Part shown: in pieces, positions 33,522-42,421 of the stretch
Layout of the letters: the number at the start of each line of letters is the position of its first letter
How positions within the stretch are numbered: position 1 is the stretch's first letter
NCBI GenBank assembly: GCA_965279205.1
Contig: OZ257144.1
Coordinates: 930,001 to 994,000, forward strand
Origin: UBA7672 sp965279205
GTDB taxonomy: Bacteria > Pseudomonadota > Alphaproteobacteria > Caulobacterales > Hyphomonadaceae
Direction: 5' to 3'
Length of the DNA: 64,000 nt
Notes under the pieces: model-generated
Database searches by the model: none
Told to the model about the DNA's origin: nothing
Seen by the model: the letters and a program-made list of their open reading frames with translations, nothing else
Made by a program: the position numbers and the translations under genes

Positions 33522-34241
33522 CTAGTGTGTCGCCGCGGCTGCGGGATCGGCGGCGATGACGGACGGGCAGTGCGGGCCAAGCGTGGTCTCGCCGCGCCAG
33601 CCGGGGTTGCAGTCATAGATCTGCATGCCGCCGTCATAGAGCATGTGGAGCGACACGTAGAGAATGATGAGCAGGCCTACATAGGCGATCCAGCGGTGCT
33701 GGCTCAGCAGCCGCGCGATGAAGGTTGCCGCCACGCCCATCAGCACGACGGACAGCGCGAGGCCGAATACAAGAATCCACGGATGGTCGTGCGCGGCGCC
33801 GGCTACGGCGAGGACGTTGTCGAGCGACATCGAGACGTCGGCGATGACGATCTGGATTACGGCCTGACGCAGTGACTTCTTGACGATCGGCCTGTCGCCG
33901 ATCTTGCCGTCGCCATCGAGATCCTTGCCCTGGATCGATTCCTCGTCGGTGTGATGAGGCGTGCGCAGCTCGCGCCACATCTTCCAGCACACCCACAGCA
34001 GCAGCACGCCACCGGCAAACAGCAAGCCGATAATGGCGAGGAGCTGAGTGGCGACGAGAGCGAATAGAATGCGGAGAACCGTGGCCGCTATGACGCCGAT
34101 GAGGATGGCCTTGCCGCGCTGTTCCTTCGGAAGGCCCGCGGCCGCGAGACCGATGACGACTGCGTTGTCGCCAGCCAGCACGAGGTCGATCATGACTACC
34201 GTGAAGAATGCCTGGGCGGCTTCAATACTGAAGAATTCCAT
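33522..34241 (-). CDS. TerC family integral membrane protein
   Basis: A 239-residue protein with seven or so membrane segments and TerC signatures VVMIDLVLAGDNAVVIGLA near the N terminus and IVIADVSMSLDNVLAVAGAA in the second half (acidic residues within the membrane). TerC proteins are linked to tellurite resistance and to metal (manganese) export. The loop between halves contains an EF-hand-like D107-L-D109-G-D111-G-K-I, unusual for the family; the acid at loop position 12 is absent. It converges with the TonB receptor gene, 40 bp apart. Confidence 0.92.
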   Translation of the reverse strand: MEFFSIEAAQAFFTVVMIDLVLAGDNAVVIGLAAAGLPKEQRGKAILIGVIAATVLRILFALVATQLLAIIGLLFAGGVLLLWVCWKMWRELRTPHHTDEESIQGKDLDGDGKIGDRPIVKKSLRQAVIQIVIADVSMSLDNVLAVAGAAHDHPWILVFGLALSVVLMGVAATFIARLLSQHRWIAYVGLLIILYVSLHMLYDGGMQIYDCNPGWRGETTLGPHCPSVIAADPAAAATH

Positions 34242-34373
34242 CGCGTCAGGCGCTCCGCATGGCCGGTGTCCGGCCGATCAAGCCGCTCACAATCCCCAAC
34301 TCGCGATTGTTTTCAAGCGTTCCTTCGCCGCGCGCGATTGGGCTGACGGAAACCTGATAGTTTGTTGCACGGA

Positions 34374-35993
34374 TCAGGCGAGCACGTCCGGCGGCAGGCA
34401 GCCGGCTTTGACGAGAATGTCGAGCGCGGGATCAATGCCAGGGCGATAGCGCTTCCAGCGATCGAGCGCAGAGCGATAGAGCGGCTGGCGCACCTGGGCC
34501 GCGCTCGCAGTTGCAACAGGCGCTGTGTTCTCGTGGAAGTTCAGGCAGGCCGTCTCGAAGGGCAGGCCACAGAAATCGAGCAGGGCGCGCACGGAGGGCT
34601 CGAAGTCATCGACGATGGCTTCATAGCTGACCTCGCGGAAGCGGTCGGCGGGCAGGTGTTCGGCAAACCGGCGGACGAGGCGGTCAAACTGCACATAATA
34701 GCTGGCCGTGCTCTCAAGGCCGGTAGCGTATGCGTAGTAGGTGAAGTTCGTAGCGAAAAGCTGCCGGTAATTGCCGAGCACGGTGTCGGCCGGATGGCGG
34801 CGCAGGCAGATCACGCGCGCTTCGGGCAGGGCGCGCAGGATGTGAGCCGACAGGAAGACGTTGAGCGGCATCTTGTCGATGAAGCGGCCTTCGAGATTCA
34901 GCGTCTGGCGGACGGAACGGACATAGGCTTCGCCCAGCGCCCGCGGATCCATGCGGGCTACGGCATCAAGCGTTTCCTTGTCGAGGACATGAGCCCCGCG
35001 TGTGCCGGTCATGCGTTTCATGGCAAGGGCGAAGTCGGTGAGCTCGCCAGCGGATGTCACCTCACTGTGGCTGGAGAGGATGCGGTCGACCAGCGTGGTG
35101 CCGGTGCGGGGCATGCCGACGACGAAGATCGGCCGGGCATGAGTAAAGCCGAGCGCCGGCGGCAGTTCGGCCGAGCGGGCGGCCGCGGCGAACAGGCTGT
35201 CGTCGAATGTGGAGTCGTAGGGTTCGGCGGCACGCTTGGCCGCCTTGGCGCGGTTGAGCCAGGTCACGGCGCTCGCCGGGTCGCCAATGTCCTCATGCGT
35301 CTTCGCCAGCGCGTGGCCGAGACTGAGCGCATCGTCCGTATCGCCAGCACGCGCTGCGAACGCCGCCTCTATCGCGGGAATGTCGTTCGCCTCGCGTGTC
35401 GTGCGCGTGATCTGCGTGAGGCTCGACCACGCTCGCGCGTGATGCGGCGCCTTTGCGAGACAGCTGCGATAGGCCTTGCGCGCCTCCTCGAACTTTCCGA
35501 GAAACTGTAACGACGCCCCAAGATTATAGAACTGCCCCGCCGTTCCGCCGCCCGCGGTCGCGCGCTGATAGAATGGCGTCGCCCGTTCATGCAGGCCCGC
35601 CCGGCTGAACACCACACCCAGCGTGTCGAGCGTGAACGCGTCCGCAGGATCGAGCGCCGCGCTCGAATCGGCGGCCGCGATCGCCTCCGCCCGGCGGTTG
35701 AGCGCGATCAGGCTGCGCGCCTTCAGGGCGAGTGCGCGGGCTGGACGTAACGTCAACCCGATTGCCTTGTCGAACAGCTCGGTTGCCTTAGCGTGATTGG
35801 CATGATCTGCCGCGATCACCCCCAGCAAGGTGAAGGCTTCGCCCGTTTCCGGCGCGGCTTTCAGCACCTCCAGGCACAAACCGTGCGCGGCCTCGTGCTG
35901 GCCCGCCTCAAGGTGTTGCGCGGCTGCCGCAAGCTTGCGTGAAACATCTTCGGGCGCCGGTGGCGGGCTATTGGGCATATCGTGATTCAACAT
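34374..35993 (-). CDS. TPR-repeat sulfotransferase family protein
   Basis: A 539-residue protein with an N-terminal TPR array (about 20-270; KATELFDKAIGLTLRPARAL, ERATPFYQRATAGGGTAGQF, EEARKAYRSCLAKAPHHARA) and a C-terminal sulfotransferase domain: the PAPS 5'-phosphosulfate loop is VGMPRTGTTLVDRIL, with LRRHPADTVLGNYRQ as the 3'-phosphate site. It would move sulfate from PAPS to a protein or small acceptor selected by the TPR region. ATG 35993 is used; ATG 35978 is a close alternative. It is divergent from a TonB receptor, 114 bp apart, and the two are likely co-controlled. Confidence 0.9.
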   Translation of the reverse strand: MLNHDMPNSPPPAPEDVSRKLAAAAQHLEAGQHEAAHGLCLEVLKAAPETGEAFTLLGVIAADHANHAKATELFDKAIGLTLRPARALALKARSLIALNRRAEAIAAADSSAALDPADAFTLDTLGVVFSRAGLHERATPFYQRATAGGGTAGQFYNLGASLQFLGKFEEARKAYRSCLAKAPHHARAWSSLTQITRTTREANDIPAIEAAFAARAGDTDDALSLGHALAKTHEDIGDPASAVTWLNRAKAAKRAAEPYDSTFDDSLFAAAARSAELPPALGFTHARPIFVVGMPRTGTTLVDRILSSHSEVTSAGELTDFALAMKRMTGTRGAHVLDKETLDAVARMDPRALGEAYVRSVRQTLNLEGRFIDKMPLNVFLSAHILRALPEARVICLRRHPADTVLGNYRQLFATNFTYYAYATGLESTASYYVQFDRLVRRFAEHLPADRFREVSYEAIVDDFEPSVRALLDFCGLPFETACLNFHENTAPVATASAAQVRQPLYRSALDRWKRYRPGIDPALDILVKAGCLPPDVLA

Positions 35994-36107
35994 GTATCAT
36001 TGCCCAAGAAAACCCGGCCCAGACGCCACAAAGGGTTGTCGCGAGCAATTCTCCCCTGCCTGATCGCTGCAAGTCAGCCACACGGACGATTTGGGAGTCA
36101 AACGTAC

Positions 36108-38570
36108 ATGAGCAGCAAGCGCCGACTGATGCAGTCGTCCAGCGTCGCGATCATCACCTTCGCCTCGCTCCAGTGTTTCAGCGTGGCTTTTGCGCAGGAA
36201 ACGCCGCCGCAGGCCAGCGAAGACAAGCGCGACATCGTCATCGTGACCGCGTCACGGCGCGAAGAGAATGTTCAGGACACCCCGCTCAATATTGCGGCCG
36301 TCGGTGGCGAGCAGATCGAAGAGCAGGGATTTACCGACATCGCGGATGTGCTGGCCTATGTGCCGGGCATCAACGTGGTGGACCGCGGTGGGCGCCAGGG
36401 CAACCCGATCATCGTGCGCGGCCTAAACGCTGACCCCATCGGCCCAGGCGATGGCAACAATGATGGCGGCGGCACTGTTGCAACTTATCTCGGCGAGATC
36501 CCCATCTTCGTCGACCTGAAACTGAACGACATGCAGCGTGTGGAGGTCCTGCTCGGGCCGCAGGGCACGCTCTACGGCGCGGGCACGCTGGGCGGCGCCA
36601 TCCGCTATATCCCGAACCGTCCAGACTTCTCTGGCGATACGTTCTCAGTACGAGCCGAGGCTTATCAGTATTCCGAGGCTAACAGCGTCAGCACTGATGC
36701 AGGGTTCACATTCAACAAGACGGTCACTGACAACTTCGCCATTCGTGGCTCGCTGGACCTAGCTAGCGACAGCGGCTTCGTCGACCAGCCTTTCATCGTG
36801 TTGCAACCTGGTGTTTCCGAGCCTGATCCGAACTTCAACAATCCGGCCGCTGTCGCTGCGAACCTTCGGCGCGTTGAGGATGCGGACAGCGAGGAAGTGC
36901 TGTCTGGCCGTCTCGCCGCTCGCTGGGCGCCGCTGGACTGGTTGGATGGGACGCTCACCTATTACTACCAGGACGCCGACATCGGCGGCCGCCGCATTTC
37001 CAGCGCGAGAGGCGTCATCCCCAACGTAGGCCAGTATGAGAACACCAAGCGCTTCTTGGAGCCCAACGAGCTCAAGAACGAGCTGCTGGCGCTGGAGGTC
37101 ACGGCGGACCTCGGCTTCGCTGAACTCACCTCGGCCACGGGTTTCAGCAAATACTCGGAACTCGGCCAGCGCGATCAGACTGACCTGCTGATCTCGCTGG
37201 AATACAGCTATGAGGCCTTCCCAACCTTTGCCGCGTTCACACGCGAGGAGGGCGAAGAGGAACGTTTCAACGAGGAGATCCGCCTTGTCTCGACCATGGA
37301 AGGTCCGCTGAGCTGGATCGTCGGCGCCTTCTACAACGAGTTCGATTCAGTCGGTTACTCGGCGGAATTCACGCCCGGATATGCGGCGTTCGCAGGTTTC
37401 AACCGGCCGGACGATCTCGAATACTACTCGCAGTCGCGCATCAATCTGGTCGAGCAGGCGCTGTATGGTGAGATTGCGTACGACATCACGGACAGCGTCA
37501 CGCTGACCGTGGGCGCCAGAGCATACGAGTATGAGTTGAAGGAATTCAGCGCCGTCGACTTCCCGCTGTTCGATCCGGGCTTTGTGGCGCCGGGGCTCGG
37601 CGAGATCGGCAGCCAGCCCTTCGATCCTGATCTCGGCCAGCAGGACGATGGCATACTTGGCAAGCTCAACCTGGCTTGGGACGTAAACGCGGACCTGCTC
37701 GTTTATGCCACGGCGAGTCAGGGATACCGGATCGGCAACTCGAACGGGCTCGGCGCCTGCGGGCCGTTCGTCCCGGGATCGCCCCAGGGCGCATGTGCGC
37801 TCGCGCCGGGGCAGCAGTTCGGCCCGCTCCCGGGCGACATATCCGACCGGGACGAACGGCAGTACACGGCTGACAAGACCAACAATTACGAAGTCGGCGC
37901 CAAGTCCACCTGGCTCGATGGTGACCTGATCCTGAACACGGCTCTCTATTTCATCGAATGGGTCGATCCGCAGGTTGCCTCCGCAACCGTGAACGCCTCG
38001 ATCCCGATTACGGTCAACGCCGAAGGCGCGGAGTCCAAAGGTTTTGAACTCTCCGGCAACTGGCAGGTGACGGATCAGTTCAGCGTCCGCGGCAGCTACA
38101 GCTTTACGCAGTCTGAGTTGACCGCCCCGGTGCCTGATCTGGTGCGCACGATTACGCCGCCCGGCTTTGCGACAGCGTTCGAGGACGGCCAGGCTGGCGA
38201 TCGCCTGCCGGGCTCGCCAGAAAACCAGTTCTCGATGTTCGCGACCTATGAGCAGCCGTTCATGGACGGCGACCTGCTGTGGAACTTCGGCTATGCGTGG
38301 CAGGGCGATGTCCTCTCGCGCGCCGGCGGCCGCGGCTCCAGCCTCACGCTCGACGCGTTCGGCATCGCCAATGCTTCGATTGTTTACGACGCCGGCAACT
38401 GGAAGGCGGCGCTGTTCGCCAACAACGTGTTCGACGAGTTTGCCGAAGCCGGCGTGACCGGCACGAGCCTGTCGAACCAGACCGTGAGCGGCGCTACGGT
38501 GCGGGCATACTACACGAACATCCTGCCACCGCGGGCCATCGGCGTGCGATTCAGCTGGGACATTGGATAG
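36108..38570 (+). CDS. TonB-dependent outer-membrane receptor
   Basis: An 820-residue receptor with signal MSSKRRLMQSSSVAIITFAS...AFAQ, TonB-box-like region DIVIVTASRREENVQDTPL, plug (DIADVLAYVPGINVVDRGG, VEVLLGPQGTLYGAGTLGGA) and a barrel closing with PPRAIGVRFSWDIG. ATG 36108 has GGAG upstream and begins the signal; the longer frame from 35982 overlaps the divergent gene's control region. This plug type (ENVQDTPL...LLGPQGTLYGA) is the large 'iron complex receptor' family of Caulobacterales and sphingomonads, whose ligands are often unknown carbohydrates, steroids or siderophores. Confidence 0.93.
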   Translation: MSSKRRLMQSSSVAIITFASLQCFSVAFAQETPPQASEDKRDIVIVTASRREENVQDTPLNIAAVGGEQIEEQGFTDIADVLAYVPGINVVDRGGRQGNPIIVRGLNADPIGPGDGNNDGGGTVATYLGEIPIFVDLKLNDMQRVEVLLGPQGTLYGAGTLGGAIRYIPNRPDFSGDTFSVRAEAYQYSEANSVSTDAGFTFNKTVTDNFAIRGSLDLASDSGFVDQPFIVLQPGVSEPDPNFNNPAAVAANLRRVEDADSEEVLSGRLAARWAPLDWLDGTLTYYYQDADIGGRRISSARGVIPNVGQYENTKRFLEPNELKNELLALEVTADLGFAELTSATGFSKYSELGQRDQTDLLISLEYSYEAFPTFAAFTREEGEEERFNEEIRLVSTMEGPLSWIVGAFYNEFDSVGYSAEFTPGYAAFAGFNRPDDLEYYSQSRINLVEQALYGEIAYDITDSVTLTVGARAYEYELKEFSAVDFPLFDPGFVAPGLGEIGSQPFDPDLGQQDDGILGKLNLAWDVNADLLVYATASQGYRIGNSNGLGACGPFVPGSPQGACALAPGQQFGPLPGDISDRDERQYTADKTNNYEVGAKSTWLDGDLILNTALYFIEWVDPQVASATVNASIPITVNAEGAESKGFELSGNWQVTDQFSVRGSYSFTQSELTAPVPDLVRTITPPGFATAFEDGQAGDRLPGSPENQFSMFATYEQPFMDGDLLWNFGYAWQGDVLSRAGGRGSSLTLDAFGIANASIVYDAGNWKAALFANNVFDEFAEAGVTGTSLSNQTVSGATVRAYYTNILPPRAIGVRFSWDIG

Positions 38571-38609
38571 CGGGGCAGGGCTACCTGTTCTGAGGGGCCT
38601 CGAAATCGA

Positions 38610-38636
38610 CTGTTCCTCCCCTTCTGGGGAGGACAG
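38610..38636 (+). terminator. Hairpin after the second TonB receptor
   Basis: TCCTCCCC (38614-38621) pairs with GGGGAGGA (38626-38633) around TTCT, extended by CTGT/ACAG with one bulged T; ATTTCCC follows. It resembles the GGGGAGGA ends of the dispersed repeat but has no repeat core. Confidence 0.6.
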
Positions 38637-38830
38637 ATTTCCCTGATTCCAGCAAGTTTTCGGGTGTCCAGGCCCGCAGCCTTGACTTCTGGCCGCCAAT
38701 CCTGTTTTTGCCCGCTTCCCCGGGCTTTCGGGCTTTCGGGCCTTTGGGGGCATTACGGGTGATGCGTCGCCGCCGTTGAGATCGTGGGACCATGAGGGTC
38801 CCGCCGGAGCGCATCGAAGAAGAGGCTACC
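38637..38830. other. rpsD upstream region
   Basis: About 190 bases containing TTGACT at 38682 and a reiterated GGGCTTTC segment (38728-38748) flanked by CCCC and GGGGG that may fold. S4 often autoregulates through mRNA structure, but no such element could be identified with confidence. Confidence 0.3.
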
Positions 38831-39448
38831 ATGTCCAGGCGCCAGAACGCCAAGTACAAGCTCGACCGCCGCGTTGGTGAAAACGTGTGGGGTCGTCCGA
38901 AATCCCCGATCAACAACCGCCAGACCCGCCCCGGCCAGCACGGCGCCCGCCGTTCGAACAAGCCGTCGGATTTCGGCATCCAGCTGATGGCCAAGCAGAA
39001 GCTGAAAGGCTTCTACGGCGACATCACGGAAAAACAGTTCCGCAAGACCTATGAAGAGGCCTCGCGCCGCACCGGCAACACCGCCGAGCTGCTGGTCGGC
39101 CTTCTCGAGTCGCGTCTCGATGCGGTCGTCTACCGCGCCAAATTCGTGCCGACGATCTTCGCGGCGCGCCAGTTCGTGAACCATGGCCACGTCACGCTGA
39201 ACGGCAAGAAAGCGAACATCGCTTCCATGACCGTGCAGCCGGGCGATGTGGTGCAGGTGCGAGAGCGTTCGCGCAACATGGCGCTGGTCATCGAAGCCAT
39301 GGGCTCAGGCGAGCGCGACGTTCCGGAATACGTGGAAGTCGACCAGAAGGCCGGCACAGCCAAATTCATCCGCATGCCGGCGCTGGGCGAGATTCCCTAT
39401 GCCGCCCGCATGGAACCGAACCTCGTGGTCGAATTCTACTCGTCGTAA
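38831..39448 (+). CDS. rpsD: 30S ribosomal protein S4
   Basis: A 205-residue S4, the usual length, starting at ATG 38831 (MSRRQNAKYKLDRRVGENVW). It has the N-terminal zinc-less form, the S4 RNA-binding domain (ESRLDAVVYRAKFVPTIFAARQFVNHGHVTLNGKKA, positions ~93-130) and the C-terminal extension. It binds 16S rRNA early in 30S assembly. It stands alone, away from the alpha operon, as in many alphaproteobacteria. A terminator follows. Confidence 0.97.
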   Translation: MSRRQNAKYKLDRRVGENVWGRPKSPINNRQTRPGQHGARRSNKPSDFGIQLMAKQKLKGFYGDITEKQFRKTYEEASRRTGNTAELLVGLLESRLDAVVYRAKFVPTIFAARQFVNHGHVTLNGKKANIASMTVQPGDVVQVRERSRNMALVIEAMGSGERDVPEYVEVDQKAGTAKFIRMPALGEIPYAARMEPNLVVEFYSS

Positions 39449-39476
39449 GACGAGACCACAGTCAGAACACTGGAGA

Positions 39477-39507
39477 GGGCGGCCCGGAAACGGGCCGCCC
39501 TTTCGCT
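39477..39507 (+). terminator. Rho-independent terminator after rpsD
   Basis: GGGCGGCCC (39477-39485) pairs with GGGCCGCCC (39492-39500) around GGAAAC, followed by TTTCGCTTTC. Confidence 0.88.
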
Positions 39508-39576
39508 TTCCGGGCGAACGCCGAGACGAAATGGTCTGCGCGCGCTAAAGTCATGAACGCCAGCGCAGGAGCGTTC

Positions 39577-40413
39577 ATGTCGAGCCAGCCCAGCCTCAAG
39601 GACGTCATCGCGGCGACCATCGTTGATCCCAAGGACAAAAAGTCATTCTCGTTGGCCGACCGGCCGACACGTGGAGACAAGATCTTCGATGGCAAGAAGG
39701 AGGCGAAGGCCTCGCTGGATGAGGATGCGCTGGCGATCAATGTCCTGCAGGATGCGCTGTTTGCATCAAAGGGTGGATCGCTGCTGATCGTGATGCAGGG
39801 CATCGACACGGCCGGCAAGGACGGCGCGACCAAGGAAGCGTTCAAATACACCAGCCCGCTGGGCGTGCAGGTTCACGCGTTCGGCAAGCCGACCGAGGAA
39901 GAGCTGGCGCACGACTATCTGTGGCGGCTGCACAAGGTTGCGCCGCGCAAGGGCTACATCACCGTGTTCAACCGATCGCAGTACGAGGACGTTCTGGTCG
40001 TGAAGGTGCGCAAGCTGGCGCCGCCGAAAATGGTCGAGCAGCGCTATGACCAGATCAACGCATTCGAGAAGACGCTGGTGGAAAACGGCACGCGGGTGCT
40101 GAAGCTCATGCTCCACATCTCGAAGGACGAGCAGGGCGAGCGGTTGCGTGAACGGCTGGAGGTTCCCGAGAAGCGCTGGAAGTTCAACCCGTCGGACCTT
40201 GAGGACCGCAAGCTGTGGGACGACTACCAGACGGCCTATGAAACGGCGCTGCAGAAGTGCTCGACGCCGTGGGCGCCTTGGCATGTCGTGCCGGCCGACA
40301 GCCGGTCGCGGCGGGATGCGACCGTCGCCCGCTTGATCCGTGGGGTGTTGGAAGACATGAAGCCTGAATATCCGGATCCGGGTTATCGGCTGGAACAATA
40401 CAAGATCGACTGA
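39577..40413 (+). CDS. ppk2: Polyphosphate kinase 2 family protein
   Basis: A 278-residue PPK2 enzyme that moves phosphate between polyphosphate and nucleotides. Walker A is MQGIDTAGKDGATKE, followed by FGKPTEEELAHDYLWRLHK and FNRSQYEDVLVVKVRKL with the acidic catalytic residues, and VPADSRSRRDATVARLI at the C-terminal end. The short single domain fits the 'PPK2 family nucleotide phosphotransferase' group acting on nucleoside mono- or diphosphates. ATG 39577 has AGGAG five bases upstream and is preferred to 39553. Confidence 0.92.
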   Translation: MSSQPSLKDVIAATIVDPKDKKSFSLADRPTRGDKIFDGKKEAKASLDEDALAINVLQDALFASKGGSLLIVMQGIDTAGKDGATKEAFKYTSPLGVQVHAFGKPTEEELAHDYLWRLHKVAPRKGYITVFNRSQYEDVLVVKVRKLAPPKMVEQRYDQINAFEKTLVENGTRVLKLMLHISKDEQGERLRERLEVPEKRWKFNPSDLEDRKLWDDYQTAYETALQKCSTPWAPWHVVPADSRSRRDATVARLIRGVLEDMKPEYPDPGYRLEQYKID

Positions 40414-40521
40414 TCGGGCAGGACAATTCGCCTTGGAGGGGTTCCAACTAAATCCCTCGTTCATCGCGCGTTCATATCGAATATCGATAATAGTTCCTGC
40501 TAGATCCAGAAGGGGCAGGAC

Positions 40522-40902
40522 ATGAAGAAAATTGCGGCTTTGGCCACGGCGTGCGCGGCGAGCCTGATGCTGGGCGGATGCATCCTGGTGGATGCGGATG
40601 TCAGCGACCGTGACTGGGACGATCATCGGGGCAATTTCGGCTACCTGCTTGGCGCCGACATCAGCCCGCGCGGACCGGAAGTGACGATCACGGCGCACTC
40701 GAACGGCTGCACCCAGAAAGAGCATTTCGATCCGGTCGTCCGCGACCGCGGCGAGGACCGTTTCGACGTCGGCTTCCGCCGGCGCGTCGAGGACAACTGC
40801 AAGGCGTTGGTCGCCGAAGGCCGCTCGATGACGTGGAGCTTTGCCGAGCTTGGCATCCCGCGGAATGCGCGCGTGATGATCCTCAACCCGGTTGGTCGAT
40901 AG
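40522..40902 (+). CDS. Small hypothetical lipoprotein
   Basis: A 126-residue lipoprotein: MKKIAALATACAASLMLGGC with Cys 20. The mature part is charged and has three further Cys (NGCTQKEHF, EDNCKALV) that may form a disulfide. No domain recognised. It ends facing the GIN-domain genes with a hairpin between. An RBS AGGGGCAGGA lies ahead of ATG 40522. Confidence 0.78.
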   Translation: MKKIAALATACAASLMLGGCILVDADVSDRDWDDHRGNFGYLLGADISPRGPEVTITAHSNGCTQKEHFDPVVRDRGEDRFDVGFRRRVEDNCKALVAEGRSMTWSFAELGIPRNARVMILNPVGR

Positions 40903-41013
40903 CGCCGTCTCTCTCCCCGTTTGAAGGCGCTTTCCTCCCCGGCTCGTCCCGACATGCGTATCGGGTCCCAGGCCACTCAGCCCGCCAGATCGTAAAACGA
41001 CGGCACCCCCTGG

Positions 41014-41043
41014 ATCCCGCTCCGGCCCTCACCGGAGCGGGAT
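41014..41043. terminator. Bidirectional hairpin between convergent genes
   Basis: ATCCCGCTCCGG (41014-41025) pairs perfectly with CCGGAGCGGGAT (41032-41043) around a six-base loop. It lies between the lipoprotein gene (+) and the first GIN-domain gene (-). Confidence 0.8.
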
Positions 41044-41051
41044 GAGCTGTA

Positions 41052-41756
41052 TCAGGAGCCTGCCGACACATCCGCGCCGCTCGACTCGTTCGACTGGAAC
41101 GAGGCCGGGTTGCCGTGGAAGCGGATATCGGCGCCGGACGAGCCATTGCCCGAAGCGCTGCCCGACACGATGACGTCGACGTCCGAGCCGCTGGAGGCGG
41201 TGACGACGGCGTTGTCGCAACGCAGGTTCTCACCGCCAAAGTCAGCGCCGCCGGATGCCTCGACCGTCAGCGACTTGCACGAGCCGGTAAGGTTGAGATC
41301 GCCACCGCCAGAGACATTGGCGGTCAGCGTGTCGACCACAACGCCGCTGGCATTGATGTCGGCGCCGCCCGATGCGGAGATGCTGAGCGCTGAGCCATTC
41401 AGGCCGCCGATATCGACATCGGCCCCGCCGGTTGCTGCAATCGCCATGTAGGCGGGTGCGCTGACGGTGACGATGTCGCTCTGCATGTTCCAGCCGAACC
41501 AGTTCATGCTTGGCTTGCGGCTGATCGACAGCTGCGAGCCGTCGCGCTCGATGACGAGCTTGTCGAGCCTGCTTTTCGGGCCTTCGGCGTTGATCGCGAA
41601 CGGGCCCTGCTTGAGCACGACGTTGACGCCGGACGAGGCCGAGATGCTGTCGAAACCGGAAAGGTCGTAGGTGCGTGTCTCGACGGATTCATAGGTCGAG
41701 CATGCTCCGGTCGCGGCCAGCGCCGCGACGGGAACGATCCAGGTAAGCCTGATCAT
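41052..41756 (-). CDS. GIN-domain (DUF2807) lipoprotein, copy 1
   Basis: A 234-residue lipoprotein (MIRLTWIVPVAALAATGAC, Cys 19) with the head-GIN domain: FDSISASSGVNVVLKQGPF followed by repeated short beta-solenoid turns (ISASGGADINASG, VEASGGADFGGENL, SSGSDVDVIVSG). GIN domains form right-handed beta-solenoids of unknown role at the envelope. Start ATG 41756 is set by the signal. It is the second of two tandem paralogues; the first ends 18 bp upstream of it. Confidence 0.85.
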   Translation of the reverse strand: MIRLTWIVPVAALAATGACSTYESVETRTYDLSGFDSISASSGVNVVLKQGPFAINAEGPKSRLDKLVIERDGSQLSISRKPSMNWFGWNMQSDIVTVSAPAYMAIAATGGADVDIGGLNGSALSISASGGADINASGVVVDTLTANVSGGGDLNLTGSCKSLTVEASGGADFGGENLRCDNAVVTASSGSDVDVIVSGSASGNGSSGADIRFHGNPASFQSNESSGADVSAGS

Positions 41757-41773
41757 GATGTTCTTTCCAGGTC

Positions 41774-42421
41774 TTATAGCGCGCTTACCGAACCGCCGCT
41801 CGACGTATCCTTCTCCAGCGAAGCAGGCTTGCCGTGGAAGGTGACGTGGGCGCCGGAGGACGCATCGCCATTGGCGCTGCGCGTGGCGAAGGCGTCGGCA
41901 TGGGCGCCGGATGAGGCGTCGACCCGCGCCGTTTCGCACTTCAGGCCTTCGCCATCGAAATGCGCGCCCGAGGAAATGTTCACGTCGAGCCCGGTGCAGC
42001 TGCCCGCGAGTTCGACGTGCGCGCCGGACGACACCTGAACTTCGAGGTCGGCAAGCTGCAGGCCCGAACCGTCGAGGCTAGCGCCGGAGGACACGTCAAC
42101 GCCGGAATAGGCGGGCGCAGCGACATTGACGCGATAGCGCGGACCGCCCCAGCCGAACGCCATCGGCTTGCGGCCGATGTGCAGCGTGTCGCCGCGCACT
42201 TCGACAACCAGCTGGCTGAAGTCGCTGTTGTTCGATTCCGCTTTCACGTCGAACGCGCCCTGGGTGAGGACGACTTCGATGCCGGCCGAGACATCGACCT
42301 TCTTGAAGCCGGTGTAGGCGTGGCGCTGGGAGTCGACATAGGCGGCGCCTTGGGCGCTCGCGATACAGCCGCCGAGCGCGAGTGCTGCGGTGACCGGGAT
42401 GAGGAGAAGATGAGAACGCAT
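41774..42421 (-). CDS. GIN-domain (DUF2807) lipoprotein, copy 2
   Basis: A 215-residue paralogue with signal MRSHLLLIPVTAALALGGC (Cys 19) and the same layout: FKKVDVSAGIEVVLTQGAF, then SSGAS/SSGAH turns repeated at regular spacing (VSSGAHVELAG, ISSGAHFDGEG, ASSGAHADAF, SSGAHVTFHG). It is read first in the two-gene operon. The near-periodic SSGAH spacing defines the solenoid rungs. Function unknown. Confidence 0.85.
   Translation of the reverse strand: MRSHLLLIPVTAALALGGCIASAQGAAYVDSQRHAYTGFKKVDVSAGIEVVLTQGAFDVKAESNNSDFSQLVVEVRGDTLHIGRKPMAFGWGGPRYRVNVAAPAYSGVDVSSGASLDGSGLQLADLEVQVSSGAHVELAGSCTGLDVNISSGAHFDGEGLKCETARVDASSGAHADAFATRSANGDASSGAHVTFHGKPASLEKDTSSGGSVSAL

Noticed and set aside
37347..38753. 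Minus-strand frame opposite the second TonB receptor
   Set aside because: Low-complexity shadow; the receptor on the plus strand is complete and conserved.
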